Positions 1-10,064 of a stretch of 64,000 nucleotides of DNA are shown here, one piece after another. The notes under the pieces were generated by a model. The model saw only the letters and a list, made by a program, of their open reading frames with translations. It did no database searches and had not been told where the DNA came from. Position numbers and translations under genes: made by a program. Position 1 is the first letter of the stretch. Every line of letters starts with the position of its first letter. This DNA comes from Aquabacterium sp. (lineage in GTDB: Bacteria; Pseudomonadota; Gammaproteobacteria; Burkholderiales; Burkholderiaceae_C). The stretch covers positions 620,001 through 684,000 of the forward strand of contig JAHFQM010000002.1 in assembly GCA_023266355.1 (NCBI GenBank). Direction: 5' to 3'.

Positions 1-777
1 GCCACCCGCCAAGCCGCCCAGCAAGGAGCTCTCCTCACGGCCACCGCCACCGGTTTGCGGTGCCGCCGCGAAGATGCGCGAGGCCAGGCGCGAGAACGGC
101 AGGCTCTGCAGCCAGACCTGGCCCGGGCCCGTGACCTTGGCCAGGAAGATGCCTTCGCCGCCGAACAGCGCCGTCTTGATCTTGCCCACGTACTGGATGT
201 CGAAATCGACGCCCGAGGTGAAGGCCACCACGCAACCGGTGTCGATCAGCAGCGTCTCGCCAGCTTTCAGTTCACGGCGCACCACCGTGCCGCCCGCATG
301 CACGAAGGCCAGACCATCGCCTTCGAGCTTCTGCATGATGAAGCCTTCGCCGCCGAAAAAGCCTGCGCCCAGGCGCTTCTGGAACGCGATGCCCAACGAC
401 ACCCCGCGCGCAGCGCACAGGAAGGCGTCCTTCTGGCACATCAGCGTGCCGCCGAGGTCGGCCAGGTTCATCGGCAAAATCTTGCCCGGGTAAGGCGCGG
501 CGAAGGCCACGCGGCGCTTGCCGGGGCCCTGGTTCGTGTAGATGGTGGTGAAGAGGCTTTCGCCGGTGATCAGGCGCTTGCCCGCGCCCAGCAGCTTGCC
601 GAACAGGCCGCTTTGCTGCTTCGAGCCGTCACCGAAGATGGTGTCCATCTCGATGCCCACGTCCATGAACATCATGCTGCCGGCCTCGCCGATAGCGGCC
701 TCACCCGGGTCGAGTTCCACCTCGACGAACTGCATCTCCGCCCCGCGGATGTCGTAGTCCACCACGTCCATGCTCAT
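1..777 (-). CDS. AIM24 / TIGR00266 family protein, 3' end outside the window
   Basis: The minus-strand reading frame is open from an ATG at 777 to the window edge, about 259 codons, so the C-terminus is missing. The product is Gly-rich and contains a [10 protein letters not shown] segment, a pattern I associate with the TIGR00266/AIM24 beta-sandwich family, whose biochemical role is unknown. A second in-frame ATG lies at 771. The start at 777 is preferred because AGGAG sits about 7 nt upstream. It is transcribed away from the GGDEF gene at 897, so about 120 bp must hold both promoters. The family call is confident; no function is implied. Confidence 0.85.
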   Translation of the reverse strand, partial: MSMDVVDYDIRGAEMQFVEVELDPGEAAIGEAGSMMFMDVGIEMDTIFGDGSKQQSGLFGKLLGAGKRLITGESLFTTIYTNQGPGKRRVAFAAPYPGKILPMNLADLGGTLMCQKDAFLCAARGVSLGIAFQKRLGAGFFGGEGFIMQKLEGDGLAFVHAGGTVVRRELKAGETLLIDTGCVVAFTSGVDFDIQYVGKIKTALFGGEGIFLAKVTGPGQVWLQSLPFSRLASRIFAAAPQTGGGGREESSLLGGLAGG

Positions 778-896
778 CTTTGATCTCCTGTTGTGAGGTT
801 GCCGTCCTGGCCACGCGCGCATTTGCCGCCCGCGCTCAGCGATACTGTGCCGACAGATTGTGTCTCGAAACACAGCCGACCTCCCCGACGCCGCCC

Positions 897-2141
897 ATGC
901 CCCTCCTGCCGCCCCTGCACCTGCCCACCCTCACGCTGGTCGTGTGCGTGGTGCTGTTCACGGCCGCCGCCACCATGAGCCTGGTGGGCACCACCCAGCG
1001 CACCTACCTGGGCTTTGGCTGGTGGACAGGCGCACAGTGGGCCAACACGGCCAGTGCGCTGTGCCTCGTGCTGCAACAGCACCACCCCTGGCTGCTGCCC
1101 ATCTCCGCCCTGCTGACCCTGCAATGGCCGCTGACCATGCTGACCGGCATGCGGCAGTTCTACATCCGCAGCAGCTTCCGCTCACCGGCCTGGGTGGACT
1201 GGGTGCTCGCGCTGGCCGGCGGCAGCGCCTACGTGGCCGTGTGGCACGCCAGCCCGCAAGACCTGGGTGCGCGCGTGGCCTCGTTCAGCTTCGTCAATGT
1301 GCTGTTTTACCTCTATGCCGCCTGGCAGGTGCAAGCCGTGCGACACGACAAAGACGGCCGCAACAGCCCCTACCTCAAAGCCATCCTGATCTTCCTGGTG
1401 GCCGCGGCCAGCGTGCAGGTGCCGCGGCTGTTCTCGGCCATGGGCAGCTGGGGCGCCCCGGTGGTCGACCCCAGCCAGATCCAGCAACCCGTGGTGCTGG
1501 TGGCCTTGGTCGCCGGGGTGATGTTCTCGGTGTACATGTGCCTGTTGATGACCTACGAGCGCACCGAGCTGGACCTGCGCGAATCCCACCGACAGTTGCG
1601 CCAGATGGCCAACTTCGACCTGCTCACGCACGTGCCGCACCGCCGCCACTTCCAGGAACTGGCCACGCAAGCCCTGGCCCTCGGCACACCGGGCAGCGCC
1701 ACGCTGATGCGCTTCGACATCGACCGCTTCCGCCTGCTGACCATCGACCACGGCCACGCCGCCGGTGACGAAGCCCTGCGCCTGCTGGCCTCCAGCGCAC
1801 GCGCCTTGCTGCGCAGCCGCGACCTCGTGGGCCGCCTGGGCGGAGAAGCTTTCGTGGCCCTGCTGCCCGACACCAGCGTCACCGACGCGCTGCACGTGGC
1901 CGAGCGCATGGTGCGCCGCGTCGATCAGGTCTGCCAGCAGCACCAGCGCCCCCCGCTCAGCCTGAGCTTCGGCGTGGTGCAGCTGCAAAGCGGGGAATCG
2001 CTGGACACGGCCATCCACCGCGCCGACGAGGCCCTGCAGGAGGCGCGTCGCCAAGGCCACAACCAGCTGGTGCATGCCGAGAGCCAGGCGGGGCAGCCGC
2101 TGTTCTCGGCCAGCCAGCCACTGGGCCTGGGGCCCCGCTGA
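897..2141 (+). CDS. Membrane GGDEF-domain protein with GGEAF active-site motif
   Basis: The 414-residue product has about six hydrophobic helices in residues 1-220 and then a GGDEF domain at about 235-395. The domain keeps the metal-binding DID segment (FDIDRF) and a GHAAGDEAL segment. The signature is G315-G316-E317-A318-F319, so the fourth residue of GG(D/E)EF is Ala instead of Glu. The allosteric I-site RxxD (R306, D309) lies exactly five residues before the signature and is intact. Known GGDEF proteins make c-di-GMP from two GTP. Here the altered motif suggests weak activity or a c-di-GMP receptor role, which is an inference. The ATG at 897 is chosen because the upstream part of the frame begins with a TTG overlapping the divergent gene. 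Confidence 0.85.
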   Translation: MPLLPPLHLPTLTLVVCVVLFTAAATMSLVGTTQRTYLGFGWWTGAQWANTASALCLVLQQHHPWLLPISALLTLQWPLTMLTGMRQFYIRSSFRSPAWVDWVLALAGGSAYVAVWHASPQDLGARVASFSFVNVLFYLYAAWQVQAVRHDKDGRNSPYLKAILIFLVAAASVQVPRLFSAMGSWGAPVVDPSQIQQPVVLVALVAGVMFSVYMCLLMTYERTELDLRESHRQLRQMANFDLLTHVPHRRHFQELATQALALGTPGSATLMRFDIDRFRLLTIDHGHAAGDEALRLLASSARALLRSRDLVGRLGGEAFVALLPDTSVTDALHVAERMVRRVDQVCQQHQRPPLSLSFGVVQLQSGESLDTAIHRADEALQEARRQGHNQLVHAESQAGQPLFSASQPLGLGPR

Positions 2142-2219
2142 AGCAGCCTTGCCGCCACGGCCCCGCTGCCGCAGAGCAGCGACAATGGCAAATTGCCCAC
2201 GCCTGAGCGCCCGTTCTCC

Positions 2220-3539
2220 ATGTCCCCCACATCCTGTTTCGATGTCGTCGTCGTTGGCGCCGGTGCCGCCGGCCTGTTCTGCGCCGGTGTGGCGGGCCAG
2301 CGCGGACTGAGCGTGCTGGTGCTCGACCACGCCGCCAAGGTGGCAGAGAAGATCCGCATCTCGGGCGGCGGGCGCTGCAACTTCACCAACCGCGATGTCG
2401 GCGTGGCGAACTTCCTCGGCGAGAACCCGGCGTTCTGCCGCTCGGCCCTATCGGGCTACAGCCCGCAAGATTTCATCGCCCTGCTGGAGCGCCACCGCAT
2501 CGCCTGGCACGAAAAGCACCGCGGCCAGCTGTTCTGCGACCACCGCGCCGACGACATCGTCCAGATGCTGCTGCGCGAGTGCGAGGCCGGCGGCGTGCAG
2601 CGCTGGCAACCCTGCGGCGTGAAGGCCATCCGCCGCCGTGAAGATGCCACCGTGCGCTTCGAACTCGACACCGACCAGGGCGTGGTGCAAGCCCACCAGG
2701 TCGTGATCGCCACGGGCGGGCCGTCCATCCCGAAAATCGGCGCCACCGACGCCGGCCAGCGCTGGGCGGCCAGCTTCGGCCACCGCGTCGTGCCCCTGCG
2801 CCCTGCCCTCGTCCCACTGACCTTCGATGCGACCACCTGGGTGCCCTTCGTGCCGCTGGCCGGGGTGTCGCTGGAGGTCGTCATCGAAACCCCCTCGTGC
2901 GTGCCTGCGGCCGGCAAAGGCAACAAAGGTGGCAAGGGCAAGGGCCCGCAGATGGCGCACTTCACCGAAGACCTGCTCTTCACCCACCGCGGCCTCAGCG
3001 GCCCGGCGGTCTTGCAGATCTCCAGCCACTGGCAGCCCGGCCAGGCGCTCACCATCAACCTGAACCCGCAGCAGGACCTGGCCGCGGCGCTGAAAGAAGC
3101 CAAAAGCGGCTCGCGCAAGCAGCTGTCCACCGCCTGGGGGCTGGCGCTGGGCGATGCCGTGCCGCAACGCCTGGCCCAAGCCTGGCTGGCCGAAGTGGCG
3201 CAGCAGCACCCTGCCCTGCAGCCGCAGGCCGCGCTGGCCGAGCTCAAAGACAAAGACCTCGACGCCCTGGGGCAAGCCGCCAACGCCTGGCAGCTCGTGC
3301 CCAGCGGCACCGAGGGCTATGCCAAGGCGGAAGTCACAGCGGGCGGCGTGGACACCCGCGAGCTCCACCAGCAAAGCATGGAGAGCAAGCTCGTGCCCGG
3401 CCTTCATTTCATTGGCGAGGTGGTGGACATCACCGGCTGGCTCGGCGGCTACAACTTCCAGTGGGCCTGGGCCAGCGCCATGGCCTGTGCCCGCGCCCTG
3501 CAACCTTGCCCCGCAACCAGCATCCCCGCCACCGTTTAA
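2220..3539 (+). CDS. HI0933/YhiN-family NAD(P)/FAD-dependent oxidoreductase
   Basis: The 439-residue flavoprotein begins with a Rossmann dinucleotide motif (VVVVGAGAAGLF, residues about 7-18), followed by the family signature SGGGRCNFTN near residue 50. The C-terminus ends with the FAD-contacting GEVVDITGWLGGYNFQWAW-type segment typical of this family. A Lys/Gly-rich insertion (GKGNKGGKGKG) lies near residue 235. The physiological substrate of the family is not settled. The ATG at 2220 is preferred over a TTG at 2193 because the FAD motif follows directly. The stop is 10 bp before ubiE on the same strand, so the two are probably co-transcribed. Confidence 0.88.
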   Translation: MSPTSCFDVVVVGAGAAGLFCAGVAGQRGLSVLVLDHAAKVAEKIRISGGGRCNFTNRDVGVANFLGENPAFCRSALSGYSPQDFIALLERHRIAWHEKHRGQLFCDHRADDIVQMLLRECEAGGVQRWQPCGVKAIRRREDATVRFELDTDQGVVQAHQVVIATGGPSIPKIGATDAGQRWAASFGHRVVPLRPALVPLTFDATTWVPFVPLAGVSLEVVIETPSCVPAAGKGNKGGKGKGPQMAHFTEDLLFTHRGLSGPAVLQISSHWQPGQALTINLNPQQDLAAALKEAKSGSRKQLSTAWGLALGDAVPQRLAQAWLAEVAQQHPALQPQAALAELKDKDLDALGQAANAWQLVPSGTEGYAKAEVTAGGVDTRELHQQSMESKLVPGLHFIGEVVDITGWLGGYNFQWAWASAMACARALQPCPATSIPATV

Positions 3540-3548
3540 GATGACGCC

Positions 3549-4280
3549 ATGAGCAGCACGCACTTCGGTTTCCAGCAGGTTGACGAGTCCCAGAAAGCAC
3601 AGCGCGTTCGCGGTGTGTTCGACTCCGTGGCCAACAAGTACGACGTCATGAACGACCTGATGTCGATGGGCATGCACCGGCTGTGGAAGGCCTACACCAT
3701 CGCCGCAAGCGGCGTGCGCGAAGGCCACAAGGTGCTCGACATCGCCGGCGGCACGGGCGACCTCTCCGAAGCCTTCGCCGCGCGCGTGGGCCCCTCCGGC
3801 ATGGTGGTGCACACCGACATCAACGAAGCCATGCTGGGCACCGGCCGCGACCGCCTGCTCAACAAGGGCCTGGCCCTGCCGACCACGCTGTGCGACGCCG
3901 AGAAGCTGCCCTTCCCGTCCGAAACCTTCGACATCGTCACCGTGGCCTTCGGCCTGCGCAACATGACGCACAAGGACGCCGCTCTGGCCGAGATGTGCCG
4001 CGTGCTCAAGCCGGGTGGCCGCTTGCTGGTGCTGGAGTTCTCCAAGGTGGCCAAGCCCCTGGAGAAAGTCTATGACTGGTACTCCTTCAAGGTGCTGCCC
4101 AAGCTGGGGCAGATGGTCGCGGGCGATGCCGACAGCTATCAGTACCTGGCCGAGTCCATCCGCATGCACCCCGACCAGGCCACGCTCAAGGCCATGATGA
4201 AAACCGCGGGCTTCGGCCACGTCGATGTCCACAACATGACGGGTGGCGTCGTCGCCTTGCACATGGGCATCAAGTGCTGA
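3549..4280 (+). CDS. ubiE: Ubiquinone/menaquinone biosynthesis C-methyltransferase UbiE
   Basis: The 243-residue class I SAM-dependent methyltransferase carries the SAM-binding motif [15 protein letters not shown] (about residues 63-77) and the UbiE signatures [12 protein letters not shown] and [16 protein letters not shown]. The length fits the family (E. coli 251). UbiE methylates 2-polyprenyl-6-methoxy-1,4-benzoquinol and, where present, demethylmenaquinol in the cytoplasm. Betaproteobacteria normally use the ubiquinone reaction. The N-terminal [19 protein letters not shown] segment is typical of betaproteobacterial UbiE and supports the ATG at 3549. It follows the flavoprotein gene closely and precedes a MerR-type gene by 43 bp. 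Confidence 0.97.
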   Translation: MSSTHFGFQQVDESQKAQRVRGVFDSVANKYDVMNDLMSMGMHRLWKAYTIAASGVREGHKVLDIAGGTGDLSEAFAARVGPSGMVVHTDINEAMLGTGRDRLLNKGLALPTTLCDAEKLPFPSETFDIVTVAFGLRNMTHKDAALAEMCRVLKPGGRLLVLEFSKVAKPLEKVYDWYSFKVLPKLGQMVAGDADSYQYLAESIRMHPDQATLKAMMKTAGFGHVDVHNMTGGVVALHMGIKC

Positions 4281-4323
4281 TGCGCACGGAGCCCCTCTGA
4301 ACCACGGCACCCGAGGCCGACCC

Positions 4324-5226
4324 ATGCCCGGCTCCAACACCCCGAAACCGACCCCGACGCCCCGGCGCTCGAAGGCTCCCACCGAGCCTGTCAAGCCCGC
4401 CCAGCCCCAACCTGCCGCCCGCGCGCCTCGCAAGCCAGCGACGGTGGTGTCGCCTGCGGCCAGCGCCGCAGGCACACCCGACATGACGGTGGACGCACTC
4501 GCCACCCGCACCGGCGTGAGCGTGCGCAACATCCGCGCCTATCAAACGGCCGGGCTGATGCCGCCGCCACGGTTGCAAGGCCGCGTGGCCTTCTACGGCG
4601 CCGAGCACCAAGGCAAGCTCGAACTCATCCGCGACCTGCGCCAGCAGGGATTCCGGCTCGAAGCCATCCGCGCCATGCTGCTCGACACGCCCGACGGCGC
4701 CTGGTCCGAGTACGCGCTCATCAGCGGGCTGTTCTCCACCACCTTCTTCACGGTGGAGAAACCCCAGCGCAAGGCCATCTCCGAGATGGCATCGCACTGG
4801 GCCACGCCCGCCACGCCCGCACAAAAAGCACGCCTCAGCCAGAACGGGCTGTACCGCCCCATCGGTCCCGACGAAGTCGAAATGCTCAGCCCGGCGCTGG
4901 AGCGCATCGGCATCCAGTTGGCCGAACTCGATGTGCCGCTGGACACCGTGCTGGACCTGCAAGACAAGCTCATCGACCACAGCCGAGCGATCGCCAAGGT
5001 CTACGTGGAGCAGCTCTTCCTCGCACTGCTCAAGAACCTGGCGTCGTCGGCGCAAGACCAGCGCCCGTCGGGCAAAGCCCCCGATGTGCGCCTGGCGGAA
5101 ACGATGAAATCCCTGTTCGAGCGCCTGCGCCCGCTGGCCATCGGCTCGGTGAGCGCGGCGTTCCCGGTCATCCTGCAGCAGGAGTTCGACCGCTCGGTGC
5201 AGAAAGCCATGAAAAAAGGGCCATGA
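4324..5226 (+). CDS. MerR-family transcriptional regulator with Pro/Lys-rich N-terminal extension
   Basis: The 300-residue protein has a disordered Pro/Ala/Lys-rich N-terminus (residues 1-52) followed by a MerR winged helix-turn-helix (about 54-121: MTVDALATRTGVSVRNIRAY, then FRLEAIRAMLLD). A long C-terminal region of about 175 residues resembles no MerR effector domain I can name. There is no Cys pattern of the metal-sensing MerR proteins. The start is the ATG at 4324; a frame opening at 4243 would overlap ubiE. A hairpin directly after the stop serves as shared terminator. Its target is unknown. Confidence 0.8.
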   Translation: MPGSNTPKPTPTPRRSKAPTEPVKPAQPQPAARAPRKPATVVSPAASAAGTPDMTVDALATRTGVSVRNIRAYQTAGLMPPPRLQGRVAFYGAEHQGKLELIRDLRQQGFRLEAIRAMLLDTPDGAWSEYALISGLFSTTFFTVEKPQRKAISEMASHWATPATPAQKARLSQNGLYRPIGPDEVEMLSPALERIGIQLAELDVPLDTVLDLQDKLIDHSRAIAKVYVEQLFLALLKNLASSAQDQRPSGKAPDVRLAETMKSLFERLRPLAIGSVSAAFPVILQQEFDRSVQKAMKKGP

Positions 5227-5251
5227 AAAAAGCGCCTCACTGAGGCGCTTT
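5225..5251 (-). terminator. Hairpin terminator between the MerR gene and the PEP-CTERM gene
   Basis: The inverted repeat AAGCGCCT/AGGCGCTT has a very short loop. Read on the minus strand it is followed by six U, which overlap the stop codon of the MerR gene. It therefore fits best as terminator of the minus-strand PEP-CTERM gene, and it also lies right behind the plus-strand gene. Confidence 0.7.
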
Positions 5252-5324
5252 CGACGCACGCACCCGGCGCGCTGTGCGTGATGCTTGTGCCTGATGCTTG
5301 TGCGTTGTGCTTGCCAGGCCTGCT

Positions 5325-6236
5325 TCAGGCGCGTTGGCGCCAACGCCACCCAGCCAAACCCAAGCACCCCACCACCAGCAGGACACCCGTGGCCGGCTCA
5401 GGCACGGCCGCGGCGTAACTCACACCTGCATCGGACACGATGGCCGCGCCCGCGGGGGCCGTGATGCCGAAGTGGGCCGAGTTGAAGGCACTGAGCGCGC
5501 CGAAATCATTGGCCGAAGCACCCAGCACGCTGATCAGGTAAAACGGGCGGCCGTACGTGAACGTGATCTGGCCGGCCAGCACGCGCCCGAAGGCGGCGCC
5601 CGGCGCCAAAGCCTCCACATCGGTGGTGAAACCCGGCGCGGGCACCTCTTGGGCCAGCGAGAGCACGGACGTTGCCAACAAGGTGTCCGGACCGGACTCG
5701 TCCCGCAGGATGGCCGCCACGGCACGGGCATCGGCTGCCGAGTCACCCGAATCCACCACCATCAGGTCATAAAAGCCGAAGCCACCAGGCTGCGCGCCGA
5801 ACTGACCCGACACGATGGCGCTGACCGACAAGGTGCCGACACCCGTGCCGCCTTGCACCACGAAACGGTCCGCCCAGACGGAGAAAGCATCGGCGAACGG
5901 CCCACCGACCGAGGTCTGGCGCAGCGCCTCATCGTCCACAGGCGCAAAGGAAGCCGCTTCCACACGGTTGACGCCGTAATCGGACTGCGCGCGGGCCGAC
6001 CCATTGACCGTGCTTGCCGCAGCCACGCCTGTGCCGTTCTGCACCTGAACCTGGTCGTAGTACCCCGGCGTGAAGATGGTGCCGGTGTCGTACAGGTTTT
6101 GAGGCAGGCTGCTGTCGCGCACGCCGGCCAACGACAAGGTCTGGGCGCTCGCGGGTGCGGCCGTCAGACCGATCACCGCCGAAAGCGCAACACCTGCGGC
6201 CCAGTGGTTGGACCATCCCTGAAAATGTTTCAACAT
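5325..6236 (-). CDS. PEP-CTERM sorting-domain secreted protein
   Basis: The 303-residue protein starts with a signal peptide (MLKHFQGWSNHWAAGVALSA..., cleavage probably after APASA, about residue 31). It ends with a canonical PEP-CTERM tail: AVPEPATGVLL, a hydrophobic stretch GCLGLAGW, then RWRQRA. In known systems such tails are processed by an exosortase (EpsH/XrtA) and the protein goes to the cell surface or EPS matrix. The central domain is Gly/Ala/Thr-rich and I do not recognise a function. It is monocistronic, with a terminator at 5225-5251. It is a likely client of the EPS system at the right end of the window. Confidence 0.88.
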   Translation of the reverse strand: MLKHFQGWSNHWAAGVALSAVIGLTAAPASAQTLSLAGVRDSSLPQNLYDTGTIFTPGYYDQVQVQNGTGVAAASTVNGSARAQSDYGVNRVEAASFAPVDDEALRQTSVGGPFADAFSVWADRFVVQGGTGVGTLSVSAIVSGQFGAQPGGFGFYDLMVVDSGDSAADARAVAAILRDESGPDTLLATSVLSLAQEVPAPGFTTDVEALAPGAAFGRVLAGQITFTYGRPFYLISVLGASANDFGALSAFNSAHFGITAPAGAAIVSDAGVSYAAAVPEPATGVLLVVGCLGLAGWRWRQRA

Positions 6237-6354
6237 CGTGATCGCTCCGTGTCAGTTGACTGTTGAGCGCCACTCTAGCCGGAGCACGGGCGAAGTGTGT
6301 GACAAATCACACAATGACGCAGGGAGATGGGCAGATTGCCATGGCCCAAAAGAC

Positions 6355-6384
6355 AAAAAGCCCAGCAGATTGCTCTGCTGGGCT
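6355..6384 (-). terminator. Rho-independent terminator of tRNA-Pro
   Basis: An 11-bp stem, AGCCCAGCAGA paired with TCTGCTGGGCT (6359-6369 with 6374-6384), is followed on the minus strand by five T. It lies 11 nt beyond the tRNA CCA end. Confidence 0.88.
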
Positions 6385-6395
6385 CGTGTCGTTCT

Positions 6396-6473
<78 letters not shown>

Positions 6474-6483
6474 CAAGACTTAG

Positions 6484-6512
6484 ACTATAACACAATTTTG
6501 AGGCGCTCCGAA
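6484..6512 (-). promoter_or_regulatory. Promoter of tRNA-Pro
   Basis: On the minus strand a -10 element TATAGT (6484-6489) and a weak -35 element TTCGGA (6507-6512) are separated by 17 nt. The -10 ends 11 nt before the mature tRNA 5' end. The assignment rests on pattern and position. Confidence 0.55.
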
Positions 6513-6530
6513 AGGACCACGTCACCTGCA

Positions 6531-7058
6531 TCAAACCAAGAGGTCGCGGATCGACAACAGTGCTTCGCGCAGGGGGCCGATGGCCTCGGGTGGCAGTCGT
6601 TTGAAATCCTCGGCATCCAGGTCCGGCACCAGCCAGGCCGCTTCGGCCATCGCGGGCGACGAGGCCTGCAGCGCGCGCGATGCCATGGCGCCGCCCACAG
6701 GCGCCACCGTCACCAGCAAGGCTGGCGGCACCTTCACATCGATGTCATCAGGCAGAGGCTCGGCGGCCAAGGCAGCGTCACCGCGAGGCAAGGGGCCCAT
6801 CTCGGTCAGGCGGTTGCGCGCACCGCTGATGGTGAAGCCCTTTTCGTACAGCAGCTCGCGGATGCGGCGCACCAGCAGCACCTCGTGGTGCTGGTAATAG
6901 CGGCGGTTGCCACGGCGCTTCATGGGGCGCAGCTGGACGAATTCCTGCTCCCAATAGCGCAGCACATAGGGCTTGACCAGGCACAGCTCGCTGACCTCAC
7001 CGATGGTGAAGTAGCGCTTGTCCGGAATCGGAGGCAAGTCGGGGCTGAGGCGGTCCAT
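6531..7058 (-). CDS. MerR-family regulator downstream of ihfA
   Basis: The 175-residue protein has an N-terminal MerR winged helix (about 16-85: [39 protein letters not shown]) and a short C-terminal region without a recognisable sensor. Small MerR-like proteins directly after ihfA are a recurrent arrangement in betaproteobacteria. The ligand and targets are not known to me. The start is the ATG at 7058 with AGGGA just upstream; the longer frame starting at 7148 lacks such support. The gap to ihfA is 115 bp, so it may be read through from the pheT-ihfA transcript. Confidence 0.85.
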   Translation of the reverse strand: MDRLSPDLPPIPDKRYFTIGEVSELCLVKPYVLRYWEQEFVQLRPMKRRGNRRYYQHHEVLLVRRIRELLYEKGFTISGARNRLTEMGPLPRGDAALAAEPLPDDIDVKVPPALLVTVAPVGGAMASRALQASSPAMAEAAWLVPDLDAEDFKRLPPEAIGPLREALLSIRDLLV

Positions 7059-7173
7059 GGTCCCTGTGGCTGTCTTTTGCTGTGAGCTTCGGCGGGATGT
7101 TGGCGCGATGTCAACAAAACCCCTGACCGAAAAACCGTGGCAAATCAATTGCCTTCGGCCGAAGCTTCAGACT

Positions 7174-7533
7174 TTACTCCAAGTCTTCGCCCGCGGGGAT
7201 GTCACCCTGCACCATGCCTTTGAGTTTGGCGCTGGCGTGGAAGGTCACCACATTGCGCGCCTTGATGGGGATGGCCTCCCCGGTGCGCGGATTGCGGCCG
7301 GGCCGCGGCGCCTTGCGGCGAATCTGGAAGTTGCCGAAGCCCGAGAGCTTCACGTCCGTGCCATCCACCAAGCTGCCATGGACCAGCTCGAAGAAGGCTT
7401 CGACCATGTCCTTGGACTCGCGCTTGTTCAGGCCCAGGCGCTCGAACAGCAATTCGGACAGGTCGGCCTTGGTCAGCGTCGGCGTCTCGATGGTCGGCAG
7501 CAGCACCATCAGGTCGCTGATCTTGTCGTTCAT
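7174..7533 (-). CDS. ihfA: Integration host factor subunit alpha
   Basis: The 119-residue DNA-bending protein of the HU/IHF family carries the alpha-subunit features [30 protein letters not shown] and the DNA-contacting arm [14 protein letters not shown]. IhfA pairs with IhfB to bend DNA at specific sites in recombination, transcription (including sigma54 promoters) and replication. It lies 23 bp downstream of pheT, the conserved pheT-ihfA order. The protein is longer at both ends than E. coli IhfA (99), as is common in Burkholderiales. Confidence 0.97.
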   Translation of the reverse strand: MNDKISDLMVLLPTIETPTLTKADLSELLFERLGLNKRESKDMVEAFFELVHGSLVDGTDVKLSGFGNFQIRRKAPRPGRNPRTGEAIPIKARNVVTFHASAKLKGMVQGDIPAGEDLE

Positions 7534-7556
7534 TCGGCTGTCTCCCTGTCTCGGCC

Positions 7557-10007
7557 TCAGGCGCGCACGCGCGCACCGACCTTGTCGTTCAGAGTCTGCA
7601 ACACCGCTTGCACCGCAGCGTCGATGCGCTCGTCGGTCAGGGTTTGCTCATCATCGCGCAATTCGATGCGCACGGCCAAGCTGCGTTCGTCTTCGTTGAT
7701 GCCGGTCACGGGCGCCTTCGGCTTGTAGATGTCGAACAGGCGGGCGCCACGCACCAGGCCATCGCTCGGGGCCGCCAGGATGGCGCCGATCAGGGCGTCG
7801 TGCGGCGTGCGGTCGTTGACCACCAGCGCCAGATCGCGGAACACCGACTGCATGCGCGGCACGCTCGCGAAGCGGGGCACCTCGCGTTCGGTCAGCGCGG
7901 CGGCGTCCAGTTCGAACAGCACGGGGGCCTGCGGCAGGTCATAGGCCTGGCGCCACTTCGGGTGCAGTTCGCCCACGAAACCGACGGTGCGGCCATCGAC
8001 CTGCACCTGGGCACAGCGGCCAGGGTGGAAGGCGGGGTGCTCGGCGGCCACGAAAGTGGCCTGGCGCGGCGCCAGCAAGGACTCGACGTCGCCCTTCACA
8101 TCGAAGAAATCGACGTTGCGCGAGGCCTGACCCCACTGCAACGCATCGGCCGGGCCATAGGCCAAGCCTGACACTCGCACCGGCTGGTCGAAGCCCGCCA
8201 CGCTCTGCGGGCCATCGGCCACGGACGCATCGCGGCGGAACACGCGGCCCACCTCGAACAGGCGCACGCGCTCGGCCTTGCGCGCCAGGTTGGTCTTGAG
8301 CACCTCGACCAGGCTGCCGACCAGCGTCGAGCGCATCACCGACAACTGGCTGGCGATCGGATTGAGCAGCTGGATGGGGTTGGCGTTGCCGGCAAAGTCG
8401 GCTTCCCATCGGGCTTCGACGAAGCTGAAGGTGATGGCCTCCTGGTAGCCACGGGCGGCCACCGCACGGCGCACAGCGTAGAGGCCGCGGCGCGCTTCCG
8501 GGCGCACCTGCGCCTGCACGGGGGCCTTGGGCGCGCGGCGCGGCAGTTTGTCGAAGCCGATGACGCGTACCACTTCTTCGATCAAATCTTCTTCGATTTG
8601 CAGGTCGAAGCGCCAGCTTGGCGGGGTCACGACCAGGTGGGTGTCATCCCCTTGCGCGGAGGTGACGGCCTGGGTGCTGAAGGGCAGGCCCAGGCGCTGG
8701 AACACCGTCTGCACCTCGGCCAGGCTCACCGGCATGCCGATGACGCGTTGGGCGCGCGACAGGCGCAGCGTCACGGGCTGGCGGGTCGGTACGTTGACGG
8801 TCTGGTCGTCGAGCGGGCCAGCCTGGCCACCGCAGACCTCCAGGATCAGGGCGGTGATGCGCTCGATGTGCTGCGCCGTCGGCGCCGGGTCCACGCCACG
8901 CTCGTAGCGGTGCGATGCGTCGGTGGAGAAGTTGTAGCGGCGGGCGCGGCCCGCGATGGCCTTGGGCCACCAGAACGCGGCTTCCAGGTAGACGTTTTTC
9001 GTGTCGTCACCCACCGAGGTGGCATCGCCGCCCATGATGCCGGCCAGGGACTCGACCTGGTTCGCATCGGCGATCACACCGACCTGATCGTCCAGCGTGA
9101 CGGTGTTGCCGTTGAGCAGCTTCAGCGTCTCGCCCGCTTGCCCCCAGCGCACCGTCAGTTCGCCGTGGATCTTGTCCAGGTCAAACACGTGCGAGGGCTG
9201 GCCCAGCTCGAACATCACGTAGTTGGAGATGTCCACCAGCGCCGACACAGAACGCTGACCGCAGCGCGCCAGGCGCTCGACCATCCAGTCGGGCGTCTTG
9301 GCCTTCGGGTTCACGCCCTGGATGACGCGGCCACCGAAACGGCCGCACAGCTCGGGCGCCAGCACATTCACCTTCAGGCGCGCGTCGCTGGCCGGCTGGA
9401 CCGGAGCGGCAGCGGGCAGCGTCAACGGCGAGCCCGTCAACGCAGAGACCTCGCGCGCGATGCCGGCCACGCTCAGGCAATGCGCCAGGTTGGGCGTCAG
9501 CTTGAGCGTGAACAGGGTGTCGTCCAGCTTCAGGTGCTCGCGGATGCTCACGCCCACGGGCGCGTCATCGGCCAGGATGTGCAGGCCGTTGGACTCTTCT
9601 GCCACGCCCAACTCTTTGGCAGAGCACAGCATGCCGAGGCTTTCCACGCCGCGCAGCTTGCCCTTCTTGATGACGAAGGGCTTGCCGTCCTTGCTGTCGG
9701 CGCCCGGGGGCAGCTCGGCACCCACGGTGGCGCAAGGCACCTTGATGCCCGGGCGCACATTGGACGCACCACACACGATCTGCAGCACCTCGCCCGTGCC
9801 GGCATCGACCTTGCACACGTTCAGGCGATCGGCATCGGGGTGCTTGGCCACTTCCAGCACCTGCGCCACCATCACGCCGGTGAAAGGCGGCGCCACAGGT
9901 TGAAGCTCTTCGACTTCCAGACCGGCCATGGTCAGCAGGTCGGCCAATTGCTGCGTGGTCAGGTCAGGATTGCAAAAGCTGCGCAGCCAGGACTCGGGGA
10001 ATTGCAT
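7557..10007 (-). CDS. pheT: Phenylalanine-tRNA ligase beta subunit
   Basis: The 816-residue protein shows the full PheT layout: an N-terminal EMAP/OB tRNA-binding domain (about 40-150, [20 protein letters not shown]), B3/B4 editing and B5 domains in the middle, a degenerate class II core, and a C-terminal ferredoxin-like anticodon-binding domain ([19 protein letters not shown] onward). It forms the alpha2beta2 enzyme with PheS. The start is the ATG at 10007 with GAGGAT upstream. It is separated from pheS by a complete alcohol dehydrogenase gene in the same direction. Elsewhere the two subunit genes usually touch. Confidence 0.98.
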   Translation of the reverse strand: MQFPESWLRSFCNPDLTTQQLADLLTMAGLEVEELQPVAPPFTGVMVAQVLEVAKHPDADRLNVCKVDAGTGEVLQIVCGASNVRPGIKVPCATVGAELPPGADSKDGKPFVIKKGKLRGVESLGMLCSAKELGVAEESNGLHILADDAPVGVSIREHLKLDDTLFTLKLTPNLAHCLSVAGIAREVSALTGSPLTLPAAAPVQPASDARLKVNVLAPELCGRFGGRVIQGVNPKAKTPDWMVERLARCGQRSVSALVDISNYVMFELGQPSHVFDLDKIHGELTVRWGQAGETLKLLNGNTVTLDDQVGVIADANQVESLAGIMGGDATSVGDDTKNVYLEAAFWWPKAIAGRARRYNFSTDASHRYERGVDPAPTAQHIERITALILEVCGGQAGPLDDQTVNVPTRQPVTLRLSRAQRVIGMPVSLAEVQTVFQRLGLPFSTQAVTSAQGDDTHLVVTPPSWRFDLQIEEDLIEEVVRVIGFDKLPRRAPKAPVQAQVRPEARRGLYAVRRAVAARGYQEAITFSFVEARWEADFAGNANPIQLLNPIASQLSVMRSTLVGSLVEVLKTNLARKAERVRLFEVGRVFRRDASVADGPQSVAGFDQPVRVSGLAYGPADALQWGQASRNVDFFDVKGDVESLLAPRQATFVAAEHPAFHPGRCAQVQVDGRTVGFVGELHPKWRQAYDLPQAPVLFELDAAALTEREVPRFASVPRMQSVFRDLALVVNDRTPHDALIGAILAAPSDGLVRGARLFDIYKPKAPVTGINEDERSLAVRIELRDDEQTLTDERIDAAVQAVLQTLNDKVGARVRA

Positions 10008-10064
10008 GGAAGGGATCCTCGGAAATTCAGTTCTTAAGGCCATAGGGCACCAGGCCCTAGGGCA

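Noticed and set aside
2448..4532. 694-codon minus-strand frame opposite the HI0933-family gene and ubiE
   Set aside because: It is a GC-rich shadow frame with low-complexity His/Ala/Gly composition. Both plus-strand genes carry family motifs.
5279..5316. Direct repeat TGATGCTTGTGC (twice) beside the PEP-CTERM gene
   Set aside because: There are only two short copies between a terminator and a gene end, with no sign of function.
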